DNA of 64,000 nt, taken from the NCBI GenBank assembly GCA_003537645.1, contig DPRM01000094.1, forward strand, positions 50,982 to 114,981, given 5' to 3'. The translations under genes and the position numbers were made by a program. This document shows positions 35,083 to 41,971 of this stretch, in pieces. The notes under the pieces are model-generated. The model did no database searches. It was not told where the DNA came from and saw only the letters and a program-made list of their open reading frames with translations. The stretch is from Prolixibacteraceae bacterium (GTDB taxonomy: Bacteria > Bacteroidota > Bacteroidia > Bacteroidales > Prolixibacteraceae). Position 1 is the first letter of the stretch. Every line of letters begins with the position of its first letter.

Positions 35083-35893
35083 CGAATTCGAAAAAGCGTT
35101 CTTTAAAGGGATCAAAAACGTCGCTAAAAAATATAGCGTAATTTACCCATATCAGGGAGAAGATCCCGGGTTATATGATCCTAAAAGCGGATCTGAATAT
35201 CTGGCAGAGAAAAGCGATGACTTTCTCTTTGAAATTCAAGGTAACTATGCGAAGTTTAAATTTTTAGGGAGTCACCAAGAATATTTAACAAGAATAAAAA
35301 CCGAAATCATTGGGCTTTTCGAAGTCTTACCCCTTCCATACGGTGAAGCAAAATACTTTTATGAAGACCTTATGTTTTTTAGCAATCGTATTTTGACACG
35401 ACTTAACGCTCTCGAGAGTGAAAAAGAGCCAACGGAACCAGAGGCCAGGCAAGTATCCAATTTATCGACGCTGCCAACTATCGAGGAGGTTAAGCGGGAA
35501 GCATTAACCGATGTCCTGGCCCAGCATGGCTTTTTTAGACTGGATAAAATAAAGACCCTATCTGAAGAAAAACAGATGGGAATAGTCGAACTGCTAATGA
35601 AAGAAGGGACGCCTTATCGTACTGCGCTATTCGAGTATTTAGGCTTTTTTAAAACGCTTGAGCCCCTACATTTCAGTACTAAAACAGAGACAAATAAAAA
35701 TCTTGCTGAATGGTTTTGGTTAAGCCCGGATAGTCAAGAATTTAAAAAGAACAGGGAATCTTTGTGTAAAAAGCCCCCCGAAGGGAATAATAATAATAAG
35801 CAAAAAAAATATAGAGCGTACGAATTTAAAGAAAAAGCAGAAAAAGACTTCCAAACCATAAAAAATGGGGGAAGCCCCTCTTGTAGCCCCTAA
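35051..35893 (+). CDS. Unknown element protein overlapping int
   Basis: 280 residues, no signal peptide or membrane segment. Residues 1-120 are mixed alpha/beta; residues 145-215 (TLPTIEEVKREALTDVLAQHG ... LLMKEGTPYRTALFEYLGFF) are helical, followed by LHFSTKTETNKNLAEWFWLS, which resembles the end of RteC-like winged-helix proteins from Bacteroidota conjugative elements. The lysine-rich tail suggests nucleic acid binding. It overlaps int by 32 bp, so it is probably translated with it. No firm family call. Confidence 0.65.
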   Translation: MDKRTNNLPSNEFEKAFFKGIKNVAKKYSVIYPYQGEDPGLYDPKSGSEYLAEKSDDFLFEIQGNYAKFKFLGSHQEYLTRIKTEIIGLFEVLPLPYGEAKYFYEDLMFFSNRILTRLNALESEKEPTEPEARQVSNLSTLPTIEEVKREALTDVLAQHGFFRLDKIKTLSEEKQMGIVELLMKEGTPYRTALFEYLGFFKTLEPLHFSTKTETNKNLAEWFWLSPDSQEFKKNRESLCKKPPEGNNNNKQKKYRAYEFKEKAEKDFQTIKNGGSPSCSP

Positions 35894-35905
35894 AGCCCCC
35901 CTGTA

Positions 35906-35941
35906 CCATTGCAAAATAAACTATTAACGTTTTTGCAATGG
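35906..35941. promoter_or_regulatory. Inverted repeat covering a start codon
   Basis: CCATTGCAAAA (35906-35916) and TTTTGCAATGG (35931-35941) are perfect inverted repeats with a 14-base spacer. The ATG of the following HTH gene (35938) lies in the right arm, so folding or protein binding there could block translation or transcription. Confidence 0.6.
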
Positions 35942-36303
35942 AATCAACCTTGACATTTGAAAAATTACCGGAAGCGGTCAGCCTGCTATCTGAAAAGCTT
36001 GACGCCCAAGAGGGGCTACTCTTAAGAGTCTTAAGACTAATACAGCCCGAAACCGCCCAAGAACAACCCGAAGCCCCAATTACCGTTACTGAAGCTGCCG
36101 CCTTCCTTGACCTGACCGTTGGGTCAGTTTATGTAAAAACAAGCAAAGGGGAACTGCCTTTTTATAAAAGAGGCAAGCGTGTTTATTTTTACAAATCTCA
36201 ACTCACAGCCTATCTTCAGCAAGGATACCACAAGACTGTTGCTCAAATTGAGTCCAGTCCTGAAGACTTCCTTCAAACCCAAAGAAAATCAAGGAGGGCT
36301 TAA
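35938..36303 (+). CDS. HTH_17/excisionase-like DNA-binding protein
   Basis: 121 residues. A helical N-terminal half (LPEAVSLLSEKLDAQEGLLLRVLRL region) is followed by a MerR-like HTH at about residues 50-105: ITVTEAAAFLDLTVGSVYVK, then KGELPFYKRGKRVYFYKSQL. This is the usual Bacteroidota excisionase/HTH_17 form. It may direct excision or regulate the replication genes downstream. Its start codon lies inside an inverted repeat and has no Shine-Dalgarno sequence. Confidence 0.85.
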   Translation: MESTLTFEKLPEAVSLLSEKLDAQEGLLLRVLRLIQPETAQEQPEAPITVTEAAAFLDLTVGSVYVKTSKGELPFYKRGKRVYFYKSQLTAYLQQGYHKTVAQIESSPEDFLQTQRKSRRA

Positions 36304-36305
36304 CG

Positions 36306-36383
36306 ATGAGTCCTAAAAAAATTTATCCGTATGCGTATCACGGTGGTATGCTAATGGAAAGGGAGGGCCTTTGCAATGGTTGA
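36306..36383 (+). CDS. 25-residue leader ORF before the primase
   Basis: AAGGAGG at 36291-36297 stands eight bases before the ATG, a strong site for this genome. The product, MSPKKIYPYAYHGG and eleven more residues, resembles nothing known to me. It ends eight bases inside the primase gene, so it may couple translation from the HTH gene to the primase. Confidence 0.4.
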   Translation: MSPKKIYPYAYHGGMLMEREGLCNG

Positions 36384-37437
36384 CGCCCTAAAAAAAGAAA
36401 GGCCTGCTTTGGTAGAACAGGTGAATTCTAAGGAGGTAAAAGAAGTTTTTAACAGCGGTAAAGGTATTATATTTCAGGATACTACACAACGAATCGAGTT
36501 AAAAAATAACCCCCGTATATCTGTTGCAACTACGCCCCATCGGACAAAACCAATGACAAATGGAGAATGGTTCTGGCTTGATCTACTTTTACGGTGTTCA
36601 AAACCCAAGGTATCCCAGATAACGCAAGCGGAATACGCCCAGAAAACAGCAGCACAACAAGCAAATCTCAAAGACGTCGGGGCTTTTATCCCGGGCGAAG
36701 TCGGGCCAAATCGTAAAACACGCTCCCGATACTGTTTAACTCTGGATCTGGATTATGCGACGGCTGAGCTTTGGGCGGTGTTCATCCCGCTTTTTGACGT
36801 CGCCGCGTTTCTGTACTCAACCCGGAAACACACTCCGGAAGCAGCAAGGTTCAGGCTGGTGATACTGTTAGACCGCCCAGTCATGGAAGACGAGCACGAA
36901 GCGGTTAGTCGATGGCTGGCAGGGCAACTGGGAATTAATTTGTTTGATGATACAACCTTCCAATTCAACCGGCTGATGTACTGGCCTAGTGTTGACAAAG
37001 ACGCGCAATTCATTTTTGAATATCAGGACGGTTCCGCGTTATGCGTCGATGAAGTACTTGGAAAATACACCAACTGGCGCGACCAATCAGAATGGCCATA
37101 CTCAAGCCGTGTCAAAAAAGAGATCCACGATAGAAAAAAACAGCAACAGGATCCGCTAACCAAACGAAACTTTGTGGGTACTTTTTGCCGGGCTTATACA
37201 ATTAGTGAAGCAATAGAACGCTTTCTCAGTAAAGTATATTTCCCAACGGCTGACCCAACGCGGTTTACTTATGCCAAGGGTTCTACGTTCGGTGGACTTG
37301 TTGTGTACGATGACAAGTTTGCATACTCCCATCACAGTACTGACCCAGCAGGAGATAAACTCTGTAACGCCTTTGATCTGGTCCGGTACCATTTGACTGA
37401 TGACGATATTACTTTAATTGAGGAGGGCAAGAAATGA
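36376..37437 (+). CDS. BT4734-like (VirE_N) primase-type replication protein
   Basis: 353 residues. The central region has the features of an archaeo-eukaryotic primase-like domain found in BT4734/BF3469 proteins: an Asp-x-Asp motif in YCLTLDLDYA near residue 120, then YSTRKHTPEAARFRLVILLD with the conserved basic strand near residue 145. The C-terminal part (FTYAKGSTFGGLVVYDDKFA) is a zinc-free linker toward the helicase. In many elements this domain is fused to VirE; here it is a separate gene overlapping VirE by four bases. It likely primes replication of the element. TTTGCAATGG at its start repeats the motif at the previous gene's start. Confidence 0.82.
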   Translation: MVDALKKERPALVEQVNSKEVKEVFNSGKGIIFQDTTQRIELKNNPRISVATTPHRTKPMTNGEWFWLDLLLRCSKPKVSQITQAEYAQKTAAQQANLKDVGAFIPGEVGPNRKTRSRYCLTLDLDYATAELWAVFIPLFDVAAFLYSTRKHTPEAARFRLVILLDRPVMEDEHEAVSRWLAGQLGINLFDDTTFQFNRLMYWPSVDKDAQFIFEYQDGSALCVDEVLGKYTNWRDQSEWPYSSRVKKEIHDRKKQQQDPLTKRNFVGTFCRAYTISEAIERFLSKVYFPTADPTRFTYAKGSTFGGLVVYDDKFAYSHHSTDPAGDKLCNAFDLVRYHLTDDDITLIEEGKK

Positions 37438-38987
37438 GCGTAAAAGATTACAATAAAACAGTTACCGCCCTCGTAAACACCAACGATCCCAAGCTCAACA
37501 AACAAGCGGGTATAGATCGATTGGAAGAGGCGGGGGTTGACTTTAGCGACGGGATCGAAAGTACCGAGGTTTTGAAGGTTCCGCGTGATAAAATGAAGAA
37601 TGTGCGGGCTGAACTTCGTTATTACAAAATAGTAGTGAAAACCGCTCCTAAAACCCAAGGACTGTTTTTATACGACGCCTTAGATTATCGAATCAAGACG
37701 ACAAGGCGGTTTATAGACGAGGACAATGTGATTGAAGCAGGGGAAACCTTGACCGATGACAGCGCCTTGATTTTCAGGCCGTATTTTGAGGGAATCGGGC
37801 TCATGAAGAAAGATCTTCTTTCTGATGCAATTAGGGCTGTCGCCCTTGAAAACAAAGTACACCCCATTCGGGAAGCATTGACCCGGTGTCATAAAGCGTG
37901 GGATGGAAGACCAAGGGTTGACACCTTGACAATTAAATACTTTCATCTGAAAGACAACGAATATACTCGCCAAACTATACGGAAAACATTGGTTGCGGCT
38001 GTTGCCAGAATATTCGAACCAGGGATAAAATGGGATTACGTTTATATAATCATAGGTCCCCAGGGTTGCGGGAAATCTTCTTTTATCGACATACTGGGTA
38101 TGGGATACTACTCTGATTCGTTCAGCACTTTACAAGGAAAAGAAGCCTACGAACAGTTAATAGGGGTTTGGCTTATTGAGATGGCGGAACTTTCGGCCCT
38201 TAAAAAAACGAAGGATGCCGAGACAACAAAACATTTTATTTCAAAAAGAAGCGATTACTTCAGGGATCCATACGCTAAATCGCCCACAGATCACCCGCGG
38301 CAATGCGTTTTTTTCGCAACCAGTAACACCGGGCAGGTTTATGATGACAGTTCCGGCGGGCGGCGGTATTGGCCAAACGAAGTCGGAGACGACATCTCTG
38401 TCAGCGAAATGGCTACCAAAATACACAAAGAGTTACCCGGCGAGGTAGAACTAATATGGGGCGAGGCTATGGAGTTGTACCTCAAGGGAGAACCGCTATT
38501 TCTATCTCCTGAAATTGAAGCCATTGCCAGACAAACCCAAAACGAACATCGTGAAATTGATGACCGGACCGGTGTTATCAGGGAGTTTCTGGACACCCTG
38601 TTGCCTGAAGATTGGAAAGATAAAGAACTCTACGAAAAGCGTAATTTCTTCTGCAACGACCCGATGGCGCCAAAAGGCTCAGTCCTGCGAACCAAAGTTT
38701 GCCCGTTAGAAATATGGTGTGAGTGCTATGGAAAGACCAAGGCCGATTTTACGCCTTACATGCAACGGGATCTTCACAACATTATGAGACAGATGGAAGG
38801 GTGGAAAGCCTCTAAATCTAGTTTGACGTTTGGAAAAGAGTACGGAAGTCAAAGAGGGTATGCCCGCGAACAGACGAGCGCCAGATTAACGAAAACGAAT
38901 TCAACCACGAGCAAAGACATTTCTTGCGAGAACGGTTTGAACGGAAATCATGCACAATACAAACAGCCCACGAACGCATTAAATTAA
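37434..38987 (+). CDS. VirE-family (PF05272-type) replicative helicase
   Basis: 517 residues. The superfamily 3-like ATPase core has Walker A GPQGCGKSS at 208-216, Walker B VWLIEMAEL at about 245-253, and the typical PRQCVFFATSN ... SSGGRRYWP stretch near 289-313. The C-terminal part carries a DNA-binding-like helical region. It should unwind the element's origin together with the primase it is coupled to (ATGA overlap, with GAGGAGGG upstream). A Ser/Thr-rich tail ends the protein. Confidence 0.9.
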   Translation: MSVKDYNKTVTALVNTNDPKLNKQAGIDRLEEAGVDFSDGIESTEVLKVPRDKMKNVRAELRYYKIVVKTAPKTQGLFLYDALDYRIKTTRRFIDEDNVIEAGETLTDDSALIFRPYFEGIGLMKKDLLSDAIRAVALENKVHPIREALTRCHKAWDGRPRVDTLTIKYFHLKDNEYTRQTIRKTLVAAVARIFEPGIKWDYVYIIIGPQGCGKSSFIDILGMGYYSDSFSTLQGKEAYEQLIGVWLIEMAELSALKKTKDAETTKHFISKRSDYFRDPYAKSPTDHPRQCVFFATSNTGQVYDDSSGGRRYWPNEVGDDISVSEMATKIHKELPGEVELIWGEAMELYLKGEPLFLSPEIEAIARQTQNEHREIDDRTGVIREFLDTLLPEDWKDKELYEKRNFFCNDPMAPKGSVLRTKVCPLEIWCECYGKTKADFTPYMQRDLHNIMRQMEGWKASKSSLTFGKEYGSQRGYAREQTSARLTKTNSTTSKDISCENGLNGNHAQYKQPTNALN

Positions 38988-39035
38988 GGTCGGTTCGTGG
39001 CGAAACATTAATAAAATAAGGTGTTCCATCAGGCC

Positions 39036-39077
39036 ATGAACAAAAAGAACAGAAATATACTAACAAGAGATAAATGA
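39036..39077 (+). CDS. 13-residue mini-ORF
   Basis: MNKKNRNILTRDK; its stop overlaps the ATG of the next small ORF as ATGA. Only this coupling supports it. Confidence 0.2.
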   Translation: MNKKNRNILTRDK

Positions 39078-39208
39078 GAAATATAGTATTAAACAGGCCC
39101 GCACGAGGCGCAAAACACACGCATAGAGTTTTTCAATTTTGTTTGTTCTTTTTGTTCTTTTTAATCGTTTTGCTCGTGCCGTTTTTCAATAATCCAATTT
39201 TAAACTAA
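39074..39208 (+). CDS. 44-residue single-span membrane peptide
   Basis: A basic start (RPARGAKHTHR) is followed by one strongly hydrophobic helix, FCLFFLFFLIVLLVPFF, and a short tail. Size and topology resemble small phage membrane proteins or toxins. It fills most of the space between the helicase and the next gene, which starts eight bases later. No family is recognisable. Confidence 0.4.
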   Translation: MRNIVLNRPARGAKHTHRVFQFCLFFLFFLIVLLVPFFNNPILN

Positions 39209-39215
39209 AAAAACC

Positions 39216-39557
39216 ATGGCAAAGCGAAATAGAAAAGACAAAGCGACCAGACATCTGAAACACTTCCAGACGTTTCACAAACCCGGAAAACGGAAAGCGA
39301 AATTTTATCCTGTTCTCACTGGTGTGCAAAAGCCAACCAAATCAATCGATGATTTGACGGACTACGAAATAGATCAGATTTGGGCGGAAGCAGTCCACAG
39401 ATATAAAACCGAAGGTTTTGATCCTGAAGAGTTCGAAGGCGAATTAGACGAGCTCTTAAAACAAGATCCGCTTATGAGTGCACTGTTCGATCGGTTGAAC
39501 AACGGTCCGGCACCGAAAGTCAGAAGAGTGGATGCGGAGCCGTTAAATGTGTTTTAA
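39216..39557 (+). CDS. Unknown basic/acidic element protein
   Basis: 113 residues. The first ~35 are very basic (MAKRNRKDKATRHLKHFQ), the rest acidic and helical (DDLTDYEIDQIWAEAVHRYK, then FEGELDELLKQDPL). This is the shape of a small DNA- or RNA-binding protein with a protein interaction tail. It sits directly before the iteron array, so it could be an origin-binding or replication accessory factor; that is inference only. Confidence 0.6.
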   Translation: MAKRNRKDKATRHLKHFQTFHKPGKRKAKFYPVLTGVQKPTKSIDDLTDYEIDQIWAEAVHRYKTEGFDPEEFEGELDELLKQDPLMSALFDRLNNGPAPKVRRVDAEPLNVF

Positions 39558-39585
39558 CTCTTAGAGTCTCCAAGGAGGTGAACTA

Positions 39586-39639
39586 ATGCAGATTACAGGG
39601 CTTTTACGGGCTAAAATTCAAGAGTTTTTACCGCTCTAA
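39586..39639 (+). CDS. 17-residue ORF with a near-perfect Shine-Dalgarno site
   Basis: AAGGAGGTGA at 39572-39581 precedes the ATG; the peptide is MQITGLLRAKIQEFLPL. Such a site is rare in this genome, so ribosomes probably load here. It may be a leader peptide for the head gene. Confidence 0.35.
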   Translation: MQITGLLRAKIQEFLPL

Positions 39640-39672
39640 AAAGGAGTACAGAATTGAAGCGGTTTTTCTGCC

Positions 39673-39816
39673 AGGTACGGCAAGGTTACGGCAAGGGTAA
39701 AACCTAAAATTGAATTTGATAAAACTTGAGATTGAAACACTATTTCTGCTGGGTACGGGGAGGGTACGGGGAGGGTACGGGGAGGGTACCGCAAGATTAC
39801 CCCAAGGGTAAAACCT
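39673..39816. repeat. 11-bp iteron array, candidate replication origin
   Basis: Set 1 has units at 39673, 39684 and 39695; set 2 has six back-to-back units at 39751, 39762, 39773, 39784, 39795 and 39806. The core is GGGTACGGGGA or GGTTACGGCAA; each set ends in GGGTAAAACCT and is followed by the same AT-rich block (AAATTGAA ... GATAAAACTTGAGATTGAAA). The exact 11-bp step puts every unit on the same DNA face. No gene other than the 17-residue ORF lies in 39558-39881. Confidence 0.8.
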
Positions 39817-39881
39817 AATAAAACCTAAAATTGAACTTGATAAAACTTGAGATTGAAATTAATAATTTTTGAGATTGAAAG

Positions 39882-40985
39882 ATGAAAAAAACAGGATTCT
39901 CTATACAGGGCTTTGACCTTGCACACTACAAACGCACGGAGGACTACGTTGCTGCAATAGACCGGATTTACAGTCAGGCGATACTGGATGTTGCCAGACT
40001 GGGCATACGCTTGACCATTGACGGGGAAAAGCCGTTTAACTTTGATCAACACCCCGGCGCAAAGAACGTGTTAAAAAACATCCTGCTTAAACTCTCCACC
40101 CGGATAAAGGCAGTTATCGAAACCGGCTCCCGTGAACAATGGCTATACGCCAACGCAAAAAATGATGCTTTCCTTGAGTCCATTATGGACACCTCCAAAA
40201 TCCGCAAGTCGATTCTTGACAAGATTCAGGATCGTAACCTTGACGCGCTAAAATCCTTCCAGACACGCAAGGTTAACGGGATGAACTTGTCAGAGCGGAT
40301 CTGGTGGCAGGCGGAGCAATTTAAGGAAGCAATGGAGTTAGGTCTTGATGTCGGTATTGGTGATGGTAAGTCAGCACAACAGTTGTCCCGTGAGCTGCGC
40401 GGATTTTTAAAACAGCCTGACAAACTCTTCAGGCGCGTGAGGGACAAAAGAGGGCAATTACAGCTATCCAAAGCTGCAAAGGCGTATAATCCCGGTCAAG
40501 GGATCTATCGCTCATCCTACAAGAACGCAATGCGCTTAACGCGGTCGGAGATCAATATGTCCTATCGCACCGCTGATGGCAACCGCTGGAAGGCAATGGA
40601 TTTTATTAACGGCTTCGAGGTTAAACTTTCGAACAACCACACCCTGAATGGGAAACCGTTTGTTGACGTTTGCGACGAACTCAAAGGCAAATATCCAAAG
40701 AGTTTCGAGTTTGTAGGCTGGCACCCGCAATGCCGGTGTTTTAGAACGCCGATCCTTCAGGCCCCAGACGAATTCAACACCGACGAGCTGAACGAATTGA
40801 AAGCAGCTCTTAACGGGACCGAATATAAGAGGCTGGTTTCCAGAAATGCCGTTAACGAAGTTCCTCCACATTTCAACAATTGGATTGAAAAAAACAGGGA
40901 ACGGATCGCCGGTTATAAGTCAACCCCATACTTTATCAGGGACAATTTTATAGACGGGAAAATAACCGAAGGGCTAAAGATATAA
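39882..40985 (+). CDS. MuF/SPP1 gp7-like head morphogenesis protein
   Basis: 367 residues, mostly helical, with the diagnostic C-terminal MuF zinc-like motif: an Asp-Val-Cys-Asp turn (KPFVDVCDELKGKYP) and the motif GWHPQCRCFRTPI near residues 280-292. In tailed phages this minor head protein sits at the portal and helps assemble or eject the genome. Here no portal, terminase or capsid gene accompanies it. It starts right after the iteron array. Confidence 0.8.
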   Translation: MKKTGFSIQGFDLAHYKRTEDYVAAIDRIYSQAILDVARLGIRLTIDGEKPFNFDQHPGAKNVLKNILLKLSTRIKAVIETGSREQWLYANAKNDAFLESIMDTSKIRKSILDKIQDRNLDALKSFQTRKVNGMNLSERIWWQAEQFKEAMELGLDVGIGDGKSAQQLSRELRGFLKQPDKLFRRVRDKRGQLQLSKAAKAYNPGQGIYRSSYKNAMRLTRSEINMSYRTADGNRWKAMDFINGFEVKLSNNHTLNGKPFVDVCDELKGKYPKSFEFVGWHPQCRCFRTPILQAPDEFNTDELNELKAALNGTEYKRLVSRNAVNEVPPHFNNWIEKNRERIAGYKSTPYFIRDNFIDGKITEGLKI

Positions 40986-41020
40986 ACAATTGACATTCAA
41001 GCAATTAACGCTTTGACAAA

Positions 41021-41098
41021 ATGACAGATTACCGAATTTCACAACATAACAAAATAAGCATCTATGGAAAAGAGGCTTACAAAACAGTAATCAATTGA
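41021..41098 (+). CDS. 25-residue ORF in the gap after the MuF gene
   Basis: MTDYRISQHNKISIYGKEAY and five more residues. No Shine-Dalgarno site and no known relative; listed because it fills an otherwise empty 167-bp gap. Confidence 0.2.
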   Translation: MTDYRISQHNKISIYGKEAYKTVIN

Positions 41099-41152
41099 AA
41101 AGTTGATAGTTAATCAAAACATTCTTTTTAACGCAATAAAAGTTCTAAGACA

Positions 41153-41479
41153 ATGGACACGATCAAAACAAAGCAATTAACAGCTATTTCGCGCCGCGCA
41201 ATGCTGAATTTCATTACTGGTTTCCTGTTGGAGATAATCGGAAAAATGAAAGAAAATTATATAGAGTCTGGGGCTCCGGAAATGGGAGAAGCGGCAAAAA
41301 TCGTTTCAGATGACGCGGTTTTAATCAGTTGCCTCTTTAAAACACTGTTGGAGCAGGGCTCGCCCGCAGAGGTCGTGTTTATTAGCCAGACTGGTAAAAG
41401 GATCAGCCTAAAGACTGACAAGAATTTAACAGAGAATGAACTGGTGAACTTGATTCTTGATAACGCTGAAACACACTGA
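41153..41479 (+). CDS. Unknown protein between virion genes
   Basis: 108 residues, helical start (MLNFITGFLLEIIGKMKENY), then LEQGSPAEVVFISQTGKRIS. No signal, motif or family recognised. The next gene begins four bases after its stop, so it is co-expressed with the tail-completion gene and may be a head-tail connector part. Confidence 0.6.
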   Translation: MDTIKTKQLTAISRRAMLNFITGFLLEIIGKMKENYIESGAPEMGEAAKIVSDDAVLISCLFKTLLEQGSPAEVVFISQTGKRISLKTDKNLTENELVNLILDNAETH

Positions 41480-41483
41480 CATC

Positions 41484-41948
41484 ATGCCTATAAAACCAAA
41501 TTTCACACGTGCAGACATCGAACGGAGGTTTTCTAAATTTCTGGATGTTATCGAAAACAAGATACTTGAACGGCTTCAATACTTGGGTGAGAAATGCGTA
41601 GCACATGCCCGGCAAGTACCGGCTGGCTCTGGGTTCACTGACCAGACCGGGAATCTCCGGTCAAGTATAGGCTATGCGATTTTCAAGGATGGGCGGGCGA
41701 TACATGCCAGTTACGAAAAGGTGAAAGACGGTTCAGACGGGGTAAAAGCTGGTCAGGAATTGGCCCAACAGGTTGCAGAAAACTATCCTAAGGGTTATCT
41801 CCTGGTTGTTACGGCGGGTATGAATTACGCTGTCAAACTTGAATCAAAAGGCAAAGACGTACTCACCTCCGCTGAGCTTCTTGCAAAACGGGAGTTACCA
41901 CGGATGGTAGAAGAGCTAAAAGACAATGTTTACAAAGCACTAAGATAA
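41484..41948 (+). CDS. HK97 gp10-like tail completion protein
   Basis: 154 residues. The pattern ARQVPAGSGFTDQTGNLRSS followed by IGYAIFKDGRAIHASYEKV and TAGMNYAVKLESKGKDVLTS is the family signature of gp10-like neck proteins that close the tail tube at the head-tail junction. I start at the ATG at 41484; a TTG at 41457 would overlap the previous gene. Like the MuF gene it lacks the usual capsid and tube partners. Confidence 0.78.
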   Translation: MPIKPNFTRADIERRFSKFLDVIENKILERLQYLGEKCVAHARQVPAGSGFTDQTGNLRSSIGYAIFKDGRAIHASYEKVKDGSDGVKAGQELAQQVAENYPKGYLLVVTAGMNYAVKLESKGKDVLTSAELLAKRELPRMVEELKDNVYKALR

Positions 41949-41971
41949 TTAACAAACTAAAATCGAAAATT

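Noticed and set aside
39673..39816. CRISPR-like array
   Set aside because: Units are 11 bp and contiguous without unique spacers, and no cas gene is near; this is an iteron pattern.
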